Shown here piece by piece: positions 1 to 7,154 of a stretch of 64,000 nt of DNA; the stretch's first letter is position 1, and the number at the start of each line of letters is the position of its first letter. Origin of the DNA: Lentilitoribacter sp039986595 (lineage in GTDB: Bacteria > Pseudomonadota > Alphaproteobacteria > Rhizobiales > Rhizobiaceae); contig JBDWQJ010000011.1 in NCBI GenBank assembly GCA_039986595.1, positions 1 to 64,000 on the forward strand, read 5' to 3'. Made by a program: the position numbers and the translations under genes. The notes under the pieces are model-generated. The model searched no databases and was not told the origin of the DNA. It saw only the letters and a list, made by a program, of their open reading frames with translations.

Positions 1-141
1 ACCATCAATTTCGTCATAGGCTTTAAAATCACCGAAAAACTTCGTGATCGCCGCTGTCAAACTTGTTTTACCGTGGTCAACGTGACCAATCGTTCCGATG
101 TTTACGTGAGGCTTATTGCGCTCAAACTTTTCCTTTGCCAT
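1..141 (-). CDS. tuf: Elongation factor Tu, N-terminal part (runs off left edge)
   Basis: The 47 visible codons read as the start of EF-Tu, the GTPase that carries aminoacyl-tRNA to the ribosome. The G1 loop GHVDHGKT lies near residues 19-26 and is preceded by the usual MAKEKFERNKPHVN opening. The ATG at 141-139 follows a purine-rich stretch (AAAGGTAGGA on the minus strand) at normal distance. The rest of the protein lies outside the window. The next gene upstream is an unrelated sigma factor rather than fusA, so this is not the usual fusA-tuf arrangement. A second tuf copy elsewhere is likely in this group but cannot be seen here. Confidence 0.97.
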   Translation of the reverse strand, partial: MAKEKFERNKPHVNIGTIGHVDHGKTSLTAAITKFFGDFKAYDEIDG

Positions 142-177
142 GACGGTCCTACCTTTTGTTATCGGGCAAAATCATAA

Positions 178-191
178 GGGCCATCAGGCCC
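178..191 (-). promoter_or_regulatory. Short GC hairpin in the tuf leader
   Basis: GGGCC and GGCCC face each other across a four-base loop, about 37 bases upstream of the tuf start. It lies in an otherwise AT-rich leader and would fold in the mRNA. It could affect stability or translation of this highly expressed gene. No T-run follows, so a terminator is unlikely. No promoter stands out clearly in the 200-base gap. Confidence 0.4.
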
Positions 192-355
192 GCTAATGCT
201 TCACATTTTCAAACAAAAAAACATAGCAAATGCGAAGTTGCAGCCTGATAAAATCTTTTGGCCGTTTTCGCAAGCAAAAAACGCTTATTTTCATGTGATT
301 TGGTGAAGCTTAGCTTATGTAGTGTGTATATTGAGAATTTAAAGGGGTTGGGTTA

Positions 356-1588
356 TCAGCTTGATAGTTCGTCTATTCTGCTTTGCAAGAACCGCTTCAC
401 ACCCTCATCTGGCTCTAACAATACAGCTTTATCATAAAAAACCCGCGCATGATTTATATCTCCATCCCGCCGGGCAATATCTGCGCGCATTGCACAAGAC
501 TGCGCCTTTTCACCGTTTAGTAATTCCCAATCATCAAGCGCTGCATAGTTTAACTTGGTATCATTGATATAACTTGCAGCCGCAATGCGGTTAAGCGCAA
601 ACATTTCAGATGAATGAAGCTTTAAGAGCTGATCGTAACATATGGTAATCTCAGACCAGTTTGTTTGGGAAAACTCGATGCTGGTTGAGTGATGAGCGGC
701 GATGACCGCCTGCAATAGATATATTCCCGCATCTAATTTGCTGACTGCATTGATATTTTGCGCATTTTGGACGTGAAACAAACCAGCCTTGATTAAATCT
801 CTATCCCAAAGGTCACGAATCTGCTCTTCAAGTGGGATCAACATCTTATCGTTAAACCGCGCAGGCCTTCGCGCTTCACTCAACAATATAAGCGCCATTA
901 GTCCATGGGCTTCGGCAAGCCTTGGCATATATCGGCAAAAACGTGCCGCCAAGCTTATGGCTTCGAGCGCAAGATCAGCGCGTTGTTGGGTTGCATTACG
1001 GCTGGCGCGATAGCCTTCATTATAAATAAGATAAATCGCCGCAAGAACTTGCTGAACCCGGCGCGATAAATCTTCTACATGGGGCAGCGTTGTCGATATT
1101 TTGGCCGCTTTCATCTTTCGTTTTGCACGCAGTAATCGCGAGCGAATAGCCTCTACATGGTGATCAAATGCTTTGCCAATTTCATATGGTTTTAGCCCTC
1201 CAATGAGGCGCAAAACCAATATTACTTGATCTTGCGGGCTAATGGCTGGGTGACAGCACAAAAACATCAGCGATAATTCATCATCCAACACGCTGGTTTC
1301 ATTGGCGATATCATTATCATTGCTGGTTTGTTTGATCATCTCATGAACGGTTGAATGCATTTTGTTGGCACGCGCGCTGTCAATAAATCGATTTCGTGCG
1401 GCTTTGCGGATCCATGCGCCAGTGTTGTCAGGTATATTTTCTTTCCAGGCCTTAAAGGCAGCTTCAAATGCAGATTGCACACATTCTTCAGCCAAGGATA
1501 TATCCCCGCAGACGCGCAACATATAAGCAACGCTCGGCCCCCAATCAGCCTTAAAACTATCTTCTAATATGTGATCTATATTTGCCAT
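356..1588 (-). CDS. ECF42-like RNA polymerase sigma factor with long C-terminal extension
   Basis: About 410 residues, twice a normal ECF sigma factor. Sigma region 2 occupies roughly residues 8-75 (DISLAEECVQSAF, WIRKAARNRFIDSAR) and region 4 roughly 110-170 (ISPQDQVILVLRLIGG, then the helix-turn-helix around EIGKAFDHHVEAIRSRLLRAKRK). The remaining ~220 residues are helical and TPR-like, as in the ECF42 group, whose members have no anti-sigma factor and lie beside DGPF/YCII proteins. Exactly such a gene lies immediately upstream on the same strand. The frame stays open to an ATG at 1654, but the extra 22 residues do not look like family sequence, so the start at 1588 is preferred; neither start has a strong ribosome binding site. 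Confidence 0.9.
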   Translation of the reverse strand: MANIDHILEDSFKADWGPSVAYMLRVCGDISLAEECVQSAFEAAFKAWKENIPDNTGAWIRKAARNRFIDSARANKMHSTVHEMIKQTSNDNDIANETSVLDDELSLMFLCCHPAISPQDQVILVLRLIGGLKPYEIGKAFDHHVEAIRSRLLRAKRKMKAAKISTTLPHVEDLSRRVQQVLAAIYLIYNEGYRASRNATQQRADLALEAISLAARFCRYMPRLAEAHGLMALILLSEARRPARFNDKMLIPLEEQIRDLWDRDLIKAGLFHVQNAQNINAVSKLDAGIYLLQAVIAAHHSTSIEFSQTNWSEITICYDQLLKLHSSEMFALNRIAAASYINDTKLNYAALDDWELLNGEKAQSCAMRADIARRDGDINHARVFYDKAVLLEPDEGVKRFLQSRIDELSS

Positions 1589-1668
1589 GAAATGAGCTTT
1601 TTTGTTATCAAACCCTTTGCGATGATAAATTCCACCGCAAAGGGCATCGTCCAAAATTAAATGACTAT

Positions 1669-2046
1669 TTACAGCTCTAACATTTTCGATACATCCATGA
1701 CCGGACGCACTTCAACACGACCAAAACCATAAGCAACTAGTGGCACCTTTGCAGCCCATTTGAGCGCTTCTTCAAGGTTTTCGCAGTTTACGACATACCA
1801 GCCTGAAATCTGTTCCTTCAGCTCAGCAAATGGGCCATCATGATATTGGATTTCATCGCCCTGTTTTTCAAGCGTCGTCGCAGTATCAGCCGCTTCAACC
1901 GCTTCACCGGCCACAAATACACCTGCAGCATTTGTCTCTTCATTGAATGTGCGATAGGCGCGCATATAGGTTACAAAAGCATCGCTACCTGGTTCTGGTC
2001 CAGTATTTGGTTCTGCAACGAGAAAAAAATTATACAACATCATCAT
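1669..2046 (-). CDS. YCII/DGPF-domain protein, partner of the ECF sigma factor
   Basis: A 125-residue protein of the YCII-related family. The DGPF signature appears as YHDGPFAELKEQISGWYVV in the middle, after a ferredoxin-like start and the block TFNEETNAAGVFVAGEAV. Family members are small soluble proteins of unclear function, often tied to stress-responsive ECF sigma genes. It precedes the sigma gene by 14-80 bases depending on the sigma start, so the two are probably cotranscribed. Three ATG codons lie in a row (2046, 2043, 2040). GGAG lies only two bases from the first, so translation may begin at the second or third. Confidence 0.88.
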   Translation of the reverse strand: MMMLYNFFLVAEPNTGPEPGSDAFVTYMRAYRTFNEETNAAGVFVAGEAVEAADTATTLEKQGDEIQYHDGPFAELKEQISGWYVVNCENLEEALKWAAKVPLVAYGFGRVEVRPVMDVSKMLEL

Positions 2047-2235
2047 ATCTCCTGTTTGTATTAAGCTTAAATAGCTGTTGTGATTTATTCAATCACGAGG
2101 GAGACGTTTGAGAGATGTAAAGTGCGTCAAAAAAAGAGGATTATTTTTAAAAATAATTTGCTTTTGAAACGCTCAAGTCTTGAATGACCCGCGATGTGTG
2201 GTGTCCGCGAACCATTATAGCATTATAAACATTGA

Positions 2236-2499
2236 TTAAACCCAGAAATCAAATTTACGAATACCACGTGTTGCTTCAACCAGTTCAGCGCGGTTCATTT
2301 TTTGCAATTCTTCAAGTGAAGGCATGCTTTGTGCAGCTTCTAGCTGATCAGCAGCTTCTTGTGCCTGAGTGAAGCGGTCTTCAGATGAATAACGAAACAT
2401 TGATGTCATTTCTCGCCACAAAGCTAAAGGAGAAATTGTAGCAGTTTCTGTATGTTCACTTGGTGAACTTGGTGCATATGTTGCATTTGAATAACTCAT
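2236..2499 (-). CDS. Small protein of unknown function, divergent from LysR gene
   Basis: An 87-residue protein starting MSYSNATYAPSS. The start at 2499 has an ideal AGGAG six bases upstream; the longer open frame to 2610 would run through the operator region. The first third is rich in Ser, Thr and Pro. The second half is helical and ends in a conserved-looking tail (SLEELQKMNRAELVEATRG, then IRKFDFWV). No signal peptide, membrane segment or known domain is visible. It resembles in layout the small DUF1127-type proteins that lie next to LysR genes in rhizobia, but the DUF1127 motif is absent. It is very probably controlled by the divergent LysR regulator through the boxes between them. Confidence 0.72.
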   Translation of the reverse strand: MSYSNATYAPSSPSEHTETATISPLALWREMTSMFRYSSEDRFTQAQEAADQLEAAQSMPSLEELQKMNRAELVEATRGIRKFDFWV

Positions 2500-2515
2500 A
2501 ATAATCTCCTGTTGA

Positions 2516-2591
2516 ATTTGAAATACAAATAACAGTTGATTTTGCATTTGAAAAACGAATATAACAAATAATGAACATTTGATTTTCAAAT
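2516..2591. promoter_or_regulatory. Array of three LysR-type boxes
   Basis: Three copies of the same inverted repeat, ATTTG-N5-CAAAT, lie at 2516-2530, 2546-2560 (right arm CGAAT) and 2577-2591. Starts are 30 and 31 bases apart, about three helical turns, so the boxes face the same side of the DNA. Each fits the T-N11-A form typical of LysR-family binding sites. They fill the gap between the divergent small-protein gene and the LysR gene, and so are probably the binding sites of that regulator. Confidence 0.65.
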
Positions 2592-2631
2592 CATAAACCA
2601 AATTCCCCAACCCATGAGGGACATGCCCATG

Positions 2632-3483
2632 AATATTGATATCGGAAATTTGCGCGCTTTTTGTGTCGTTGCAGAGAAAGAAAGTTTTACTTTGGCGGGT
2701 GAGTTACTTGGCGCAACGCAATCTACCATTTCTATGCGCGTTAAAAAGCTCGAACAATTGCTGGGTCAAAAACTGTTTGAAAGCTCACCGCATGGTGTTG
2801 AGCTGACCAATTTTGGCACAGACTTTATGCCAAAAGCCCAAGAATTACTGGGTGCACATGATAATACTCTGCACAGCATGACCCATCAAAGTGAACTGTT
2901 AAGTTTTCGTTTGGGCGTAACTTACCACGGTATTGATCAAAATCTTCGCGAGCTTTTGCTCACTTTGCGAGAGGTTTTTCCGCAATATCGACTAACCGTG
3001 AGCATATTAAGTTCAGAGGAATTATATGCGGGGCTAAGCCGAAACAAACTCGATGCAATTGTGGCCAAGCGTATTTCAGGTGATCACAAGGGTGAGCGGC
3101 TGTTTGACGGCAATCTTACCTGGATGGCGGCAAAAGATTTTGTTTATGATCAAAGTGAGCCATTACCGCTGGTATCATTAGGTGCTCCTTGTTCGATGCG
3201 CCAAATGGCGATCAACGTGCTTAATACCAATAAAATCAAATGGCAGGAGATATTTATCGGATCGAACGTCTTTGCCGTTAAAGCAGCTTTGTCAGCCGGT
3301 CTGGGGATTGCATGTCTTGAACATAGAACGATCCCGGATGACTGCCAAGTTTTGGGAGAAGATGCCAATTTGCCAAAACTAGCTAAAACTGAGTTTGTGC
3401 TGGAAGCAACGTCAACAGCACGTCGGAGGGATGAAGGCTTACTGGATGTTATCACGGATTTCTTTAAAAGACAGAATAGTTAA
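2632..3483 (+). CDS. LysR-family transcriptional regulator
   Basis: A protein of about 283 residues with the LysR winged helix-turn-helix at the N-terminus (LRAFCVVAEKESFTLAGELLGATQSTISMRVKKLE) and a periplasmic-binding-protein-like sensor domain from about residue 88 to the end. Of three in-frame ATGs (2614, 2626, 2632), the last has GAGGG eight bases upstream and gives the usual family start, MNIDIGNLRAF. It is divergent from the small protein gene at 2236-2499, with an array of three matching boxes in between. The sensor domain gives no hint of the ligand. Confidence 0.93.
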   Translation, partial: NIDIGNLRAFCVVAEKESFTLAGELLGATQSTISMRVKKLEQLLGQKLFESSPHGVELTNFGTDFMPKAQELLGAHDNTLHSMTHQSELLSFRLGVTYHGIDQNLRELLLTLREVFPQYRLTVSILSSEELYAGLSRNKLDAIVAKRISGDHKGERLFDGNLTWMAAKDFVYDQSEPLPLVSLGAPCSMRQMAINVLNTNKIKWQEIFIGSNVFAVKAALSAGLGIACLEHRTIPDDCQVLGEDANLPKLAKTEFVLEATSTARRRDEGLLDVITDFFKRQNS

Positions 3484-3570
3484 TCGGATCAATCAAATTC
3501 TCACTATTTCCTAAATCGAATATTCGCAGCTTCGTTGTAATGTCGCCTCAGGACAATCGGAGTAGGTCAA

Positions 3571-3876
3571 ATGACGCTTAGTAAACTGAGCTCTCGAAAA
3601 CGAAAACGCATGAGATTGAACGAGGATTGCAGCATTGAAACTGCGCACCATTCATCAGGTGGTCGATTGATCAATGTGTCTGAAATGGGACTATGTGTTC
3701 AGTTGCAACGAACCATGCGATTAAGTGAAGGTGCAAATATAAAAATCTTTACTGAAAAAGCAGGTAGTCTTTTTGGCAAGATAGCTTGGCAGCACAAAAA
3801 TCTCGTGGGCGTTGAGCTGGAATTGAACTCAAACACCTACGCAAAAACACTCTCGCTTATTCGTGAGCCAGCTTAA
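3571..3876 (+). CDS. PilZ-domain protein
   Basis: A 101-residue single-domain PilZ protein, expected to bind c-di-GMP. The arginine-rich entry motif RKRKRMR (about residues 10-16) and the second motif NVSEMGLCV (about residues 36-44, matching N/DxSxxG) are both present, so ligand binding is likely intact. The C-terminal half carries the beta-barrel strands, ending in GKIAWQHKNLVGVELE. No other domain is attached, so it would act by binding a partner. It stands alone between the LysR gene and the convergent arsenic operon. A c-di-GMP phosphodiesterase lies 4 kb away and a second PilZ gene at 58.7 kb. Confidence 0.88.
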   Translation: MTLSKLSSRKRKRMRLNEDCSIETAHHSSGGRLINVSEMGLCVQLQRTMRLSEGANIKIFTEKAGSLFGKIAWQHKNLVGVELELNSNTYAKTLSLIREPA

Positions 3877-3907
3877 CGCTGAATTATACCAAATCGCAAA
3901 AACACGA

Positions 3908-4624
3908 TTATATCGAGCGTTGATTGACACGGTCCATCAGTGCTTGGGCTGTTTCAACACGTTCTGAATAGCGATCAACCAGATATTCAGAGCGCCCTCG
4001 GGTTAAGTGAGTAAATTTGACCAATTCCTCGCACACATCCACAATTCGGTTATAAAAACCCGATGGCTTCATACGATCATCATCGTCAAACTCTGCCCAA
4101 GCTTTGGCAACCGAGGACTGGTTGGGAATTGTAATCATCCGCATCCAGCGGCCTAATATGCGCATTTGATTGACTGCATTAAAACTCTGCGATCCACCAC
4201 TTACCTGCATGACAGCAAGAGTTTTTCCTTGCGTTGGTCGCACAGCGCCATCGGATAATGGTATCCAGTCAATTTGCGCTTTCATAATGCCTGTCATTGA
4301 CCCGTGACGCTCAGGTGAAACCCAAACCATACCTTCGGACCATTTAGCAAGCTCGCGTAATTCCTGGACCTTTTCACTATCCTCAGCTTTCACCGCATCT
4401 GGCAATGGCAGATCACTGGGATTAAATATCTTGGCTTCACAGCCCAACGCTTCCAATATTTTTTTAGATTCTTCAGCAACTAAGCGTGAAAATGAACGCT
4501 CGCGTAATGATCCGTATAATAAAAGTATGCGAGGCGGATGAGTAAAATCATCAACCTTTACAAGTTCTTGTTGTCTAATTTGCTGAAATTGATTCAACTC
4601 AACATTCTTTAGTTCATCACTCAT
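3908..4624 (-). CDS. arsH: ArsH, NADPH-dependent FMN reductase of arsenic resistance
   Basis: A 238-residue flavodoxin-fold protein. The FMN phosphate-binding loop GSLRERSFSRL lies near residue 38, and the ArsH signature SPERHGSMTGIMKAQIDW near residue 105. ArsH enzymes use NADPH to oxidise trivalent organoarsenicals to less toxic pentavalent forms, or act as quinone/azo reductases. The length matches the family. Its start overlaps the stop of arsC by four bases (ATGA), so the two are translationally coupled. It is the last gene of the arsR-led operon. Confidence 0.95.
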   Translation of the reverse strand: MSDELKNVELNQFQQIRQQELVKVDDFTHPPRILLLYGSLRERSFSRLVAEESKKILEALGCEAKIFNPSDLPLPDAVKAEDSEKVQELRELAKWSEGMVWVSPERHGSMTGIMKAQIDWIPLSDGAVRPTQGKTLAVMQVSGGSQSFNAVNQMRILGRWMRMITIPNQSSVAKAWAEFDDDDRMKPSGFYNRIVDVCEELVKFTHLTRGRSEYLVDRYSERVETAQALMDRVNQRSI

Positions 4625-5016
4625 TTAACGCGCTCACCATCTTCTTTGGTAAATTCTGATAATTCACCGGACAGAAGCGGCAACACCTCTTCAGAAGGGC
4701 GACATAATTTAACACCTTTCGGCGAACATACGATTGGCCTATTGACCAAAACAGGATGCTTAAGCATGGCATCCAATAGCGCTTCATCGGACACACTTTC
4801 ATCTAACAAGCCAAGCTCTTCGGCGGGTGATTTGGACGTACGAAGTGCTTGTCGCGGGGTTAAATCAGCAGCTGCAAACAACGCAAGCAATTGCGGACGA
4901 GACCAACCCTCATTGAGATATTCAATAATGACAGGCTTTTCACCTGACGTTTTGATCATTTCCAACACGTTTCTTGATGTTCCACAGTCCGGGTTGTGGT
5001 GAATAACAATACTCAT
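4621..5016 (-). CDS. arsC: Arsenate reductase, glutaredoxin-dependent type
   Basis: A 131-residue ArsC of the plasmid R773 type, which reduces arsenate to arsenite using glutathione and glutaredoxin. The catalytic cysteine is Cys11 in HHNPDCGTSRN. The three substrate-binding arginines appear at Arg59 (RQALRTSK), Arg93 (VNRPIV) and Arg106 (KLCRPSE). It lies between the Cys-rich peptide gene and arsH. No arsenite efflux pump (ArsB, Acr3) or aquaglyceroporin is encoded in this operon or anywhere else in the window, so the arsenite produced must leave through a transporter coded elsewhere or be bound. Confidence 0.96.
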   Translation of the reverse strand: MSIVIHHNPDCGTSRNVLEMIKTSGEKPVIIEYLNEGWSRPQLLALFAAADLTPRQALRTSKSPAEELGLLDESVSDEALLDAMLKHPVLVNRPIVCSPKGVKLCRPSEEVLPLLSGELSEFTKEDGERVK

Positions 5017-5039
5017 GATTTATTTTCCGTAATTTCAGT

Positions 5040-5219
5040 TTACTGACAACAAGATTGGTAGCTATCTGTTGATTTGGTTTGATCTGAACATCCGCAACCT
5101 TGCGCGCCTGATGTCTTTGCGATTTCATCCTGGCGACAACAAGCTTGTTGATCGTCTATCGCAGGACCGCCACAGCATTTGTCAGCCTTTTTGTTTAAAT
5201 CGATATCTCGTTCATTCAT
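5040..5219 (-). CDS. Cysteine-rich small peptide in the arsenic operon
   Basis: A 59-residue soluble peptide with eight cysteines, in pairs at residues 15-16 (KCCGGPA), 27-28 (ACCRQD), 42/44 (GCGCS) and 57-58 (SCCQ). There is no signal peptide. An ATG at 5231 gives four more residues, but GGAAAG sits properly only before the ATG at 5219. It lies between arsR (gap 16 bases) and arsC (gap 23 bases) and is surely cotranscribed. Paired cysteines suit binding of arsenite or another thiophilic metal. The CCGG motif also occurs in the tail of the neighbouring ArsR. I do not recognise a named family. It could be a free metal-binding peptide or the surviving tail of a larger protein. Confidence 0.75.
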   Translation of the reverse strand: MNERDIDLNKKADKCCGGPAIDDQQACCRQDEIAKTSGAQGCGCSDQTKSTDSYQSCCQ

Positions 5220-5235
5220 TGGACTTTCCATTCAT

Positions 5236-5568
5236 TCAACAACATTTCATGATTTTAGCAATCGCGACCTGACACGCTTCTGGATCGCCGCCGCAACAAT
5301 CTTCCATTAAAAAAGACAACAACTCACTGAGATTATCAAAATCAATTGAGTACCTAATGAAGCGCCCTTCCCGCGAGCTTTGAAGCAGCCCTGCATTGGA
5401 CAATACACTTAAGTTCGAGGACATTGTGTTTTGTTTAACTCCGAGTGCATCGGCAATTTCACCCGCGAGCATTCCATCCTCACCAGCTTTCACCAATAGC
5501 CTGAACACCTCAAGGCGTGTTTCCTGCGCAAGGGCTGAAAAGTGTATAATTGCATCTTTAATATCCAT
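5236..5568 (-). CDS. arsR: ArsR arsenite-responsive repressor
   Basis: A 110-residue ArsR/SmtB winged-helix repressor. The helix-turn-helix covers about residues 34-60 (EIADALGVKQNTMSSNLSVL). The arsenite site looks C-terminal, with Cys91, Cys92 and Cys99 in CCGGDPEACQ, plus a terminal pair Cys109-Cys110. A C-terminal cysteine trio resembles the Acidithiobacillus-type ArsR rather than the R773 type, where the cysteines sit in the DNA-binding helix. It is the first gene of the operon. The ATG lies inside a perfect inverted repeat and has no ribosome binding site, suggesting autorepression and a leaderless mRNA. Confidence 0.93.
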   Translation of the reverse strand: MDIKDAIIHFSALAQETRLEVFRLLVKAGEDGMLAGEIADALGVKQNTMSSNLSVLSNAGLLQSSREGRFIRYSIDFDNLSELLSFLMEDCCGGDPEACQVAIAKIMKCC

Positions 5569-5604
5569 ATATCATAAATTATCGATATATGGATATTATG
5601 TCAA
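5561..5604 (-). promoter_or_regulatory. arsR promoter with overlapping palindromic operator
   Basis: A perfect 13-base inverted repeat, ATATCCATATATC at 5561-5573 and its complement at 5584-5596 (ten-base spacer), covers the arsR start codon. On the minus strand a consensus -35 box TTGACA lies at 5604-5599, and 17 bases on comes a weak -10, TAATTT, at 5581-5576 within the spacer. Initiation about seven bases further would fall next to the ATG, giving an essentially leaderless transcript. A repressor bound here would block RNA polymerase directly. Confidence 0.75.
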
Positions 5605-5629
5605 GTCATATTACTTTTATTTCTTGATC

Positions 5630-6436
5630 TTATTCGCACAAACGATAGCCAGACTTTCGATGCGCTAGATCAAAGTGAAAATGATCTTGATGGGTAATAT
5701 TGGTTCCGGGCCCAAGCACTGTAGTGAAATATGCACAAGCTCCTGCTCTAGCAGCGGCATGGAACTTGGCATTTTGCAACACCTTGTTATCCACCTTATC
5801 GACATCTGATGACACATTGATGACGGTATCATCCTCAAGCTCAAATCCTGTAATATCCACGCCATTAGCAAAACCATGCTCGCTAATTTTACCTCCAGGC
5901 TTATTGTTGCGCGTTCGACAATGATAAGATGTGGAGGTCTTAAGCGACTTGATGTCCTGATTTAAATATAGTTTGGCTGAGGGACGAATAATATTGTTGA
6001 CCCAATCATCCATAGCAATCACCACTTCACATCGCACAGTCATCTCGCGCGATAATGCTAGCCCACCGCTTAAACTATTGATAATTATTGGGCGTTCAAC
6101 AATACAGCCTTTTTCATCAGTGATCTTAGTTCCTACTTTATATGAAATCTGGCGAGTTTTGAGCTTTTGCTCACACAGCTTTGCTAATTCAAGATCAAAT
6201 GGTGGCTTGTTTTTAGCCCCTTCAAAGGGCTTGGCAGCGTCTTCATCGACCAATTGGTCATATTTAAACGCTTCTGCTGGAATGGGCACAGGATCCCAAG
6301 GCTCAATATCTTCAGCAAAAAGGTAATGCGGCCACAACCCGCTTAATAACACACTTATTGTGACCGATAAAACTATCAAACATACGAGTTTAATAATTAT
6401 CCTTACGCTTTCTAATCTCTGCAAAGACATCAGCAT
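5630..6436 (-). CDS. Extensin-like C-terminal domain protein, membrane-anchored
   Basis: About 268 residues: one N-terminal membrane segment (about residues 15-38, IIIKLVCLIVLSVTISVLL), a Pro-rich linker, then the bacterial extensin-like domain. Conserved blocks are YHCRTRNNKPGGKISEHG, FANGVDITGF and the tail HQDHFHFDLAHR. The H...D...HxH pattern resembles the zinc ligands of M15/LAS peptidases, so a periplasmic cell-wall role is plausible but unproven. The start at 6436 is chosen because GGAAG lies nine bases upstream; ATGs at 6445 and 6430 are alternatives. All choices overlap the 3' end of gloB by 40 bases or more, suggesting coupling with the glyoxalase genes. Confidence 0.85.
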   Translation of the reverse strand: MLMSLQRLESVRIIIKLVCLIVLSVTISVLLSGLWPHYLFAEDIEPWDPVPIPAEAFKYDQLVDEDAAKPFEGAKNKPPFDLELAKLCEQKLKTRQISYKVGTKITDEKGCIVERPIIINSLSGGLALSREMTVRCEVVIAMDDWVNNIIRPSAKLYLNQDIKSLKTSTSYHCRTRNNKPGGKISEHGFANGVDITGFELEDDTVINVSSDVDKVDNKVLQNAKFHAAARAGACAYFTTVLGPGTNITHQDHFHFDLAHRKSGYRLCE

Positions 6437-7154
6437 CTGGTGCATCTTCCATGTTTAACTGCGCACGAATGGCTTTATCCCCTGCCCGTAAAAACGGATT
6501 TGTTGCAAGTTCAATGGATAGCATAGTTGGCACTGTGCTTTCACCAGTACGACGTAACGAGGCAACCAATTCACTCCGGTTTTGCAATGCTTCATTATCT
6601 GGATCAACACTAAGTGCAAATGCAACATTAGCCTCTGTATATTCATGTGCACAGTAAATGATTGTATCTTCTGGTAAGCTAGTGAGCTTCTGCAAAGATT
6701 GCCACATCATTTCAGCTGAGCCTTCAAACAAACGCCCGCACCCCATAACAAACAAGGTATCACCCGAAAATAGCACCTTGCCATCTTCGATGTAGTAGTT
6801 AAGCATATCTGTTGTATGACCAGGGGTATGAATTGGCGTCACTGAGTGGCCTGCAAACTCAAAACTATCACCTTCTTTGATCGCCTTATCTAAACCCGAG
6901 ATTGATGAACCGTAGTCTGGTCCAACAACCAGACACTGGGTTTTCTCTTTGATTTCCAATAAATGTGAGGTGTGATCAGCATGATGATGCGTGATCCAAA
7001 GCTCAGATAATCGCCAACCTTTTTCCTCCAGCGCTGCAAACATTGTGTCCGCGTCACCTGCATCAATGCATGCTGTTTCGCCCGTTTCATCTTCATGCAC
7101 CAACACACCATAATTATCAGATCTATAGGCGAATTGGTGAAAGTGTAACGCCAT
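6390..7154 (-). CDS. gloB: Hydroxyacylglutathione hydrolase (glyoxalase II)
   Basis: A 254-residue metallo-beta-lactamase-fold enzyme that splits S-lactoylglutathione into lactate and glutathione, the second step of methylglyoxal removal. The metal motif THHHADH gives His56, His58, Asp60 and His61. The further ligands lie in HTPGHT, FSGDTLF and CAHEYT. The C-terminal glyoxalase II domain, which binds glutathione, is present, so the protein is full length. Its ATG overlaps the last base of the gloA stop codon (TAATG), so the two are translated as a coupled pair. Confidence 0.95.
   Translation of the reverse strand: MALHFHQFAYRSDNYGVLVHEDETGETACIDAGDADTMFAALEEKGWRLSELWITHHHADHTSHLLEIKEKTQCLVVGPDYGSSISGLDKAIKEGDSFEFAGHSVTPIHTPGHTTDMLNYYIEDGKVLFSGDTLFVMGCGRLFEGSAEMMWQSLQKLTSLPEDTIIYCAHEYTEANVAFALSVDPDNEALQNRSELVASLRRTGESTVPTMLSIELATNPFLRAGDKAIRAQLNMEDAPDADVFAEIRKRKDNY

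Noticed and set aside
2140..2157. AT palindrome ATTATTTTT-AAAAATAAT
   Set aside because: Though perfect, it is pure A/T in an A/T-rich gap and is not placed like an operator; it may arise by chance or act as a weak end signal.
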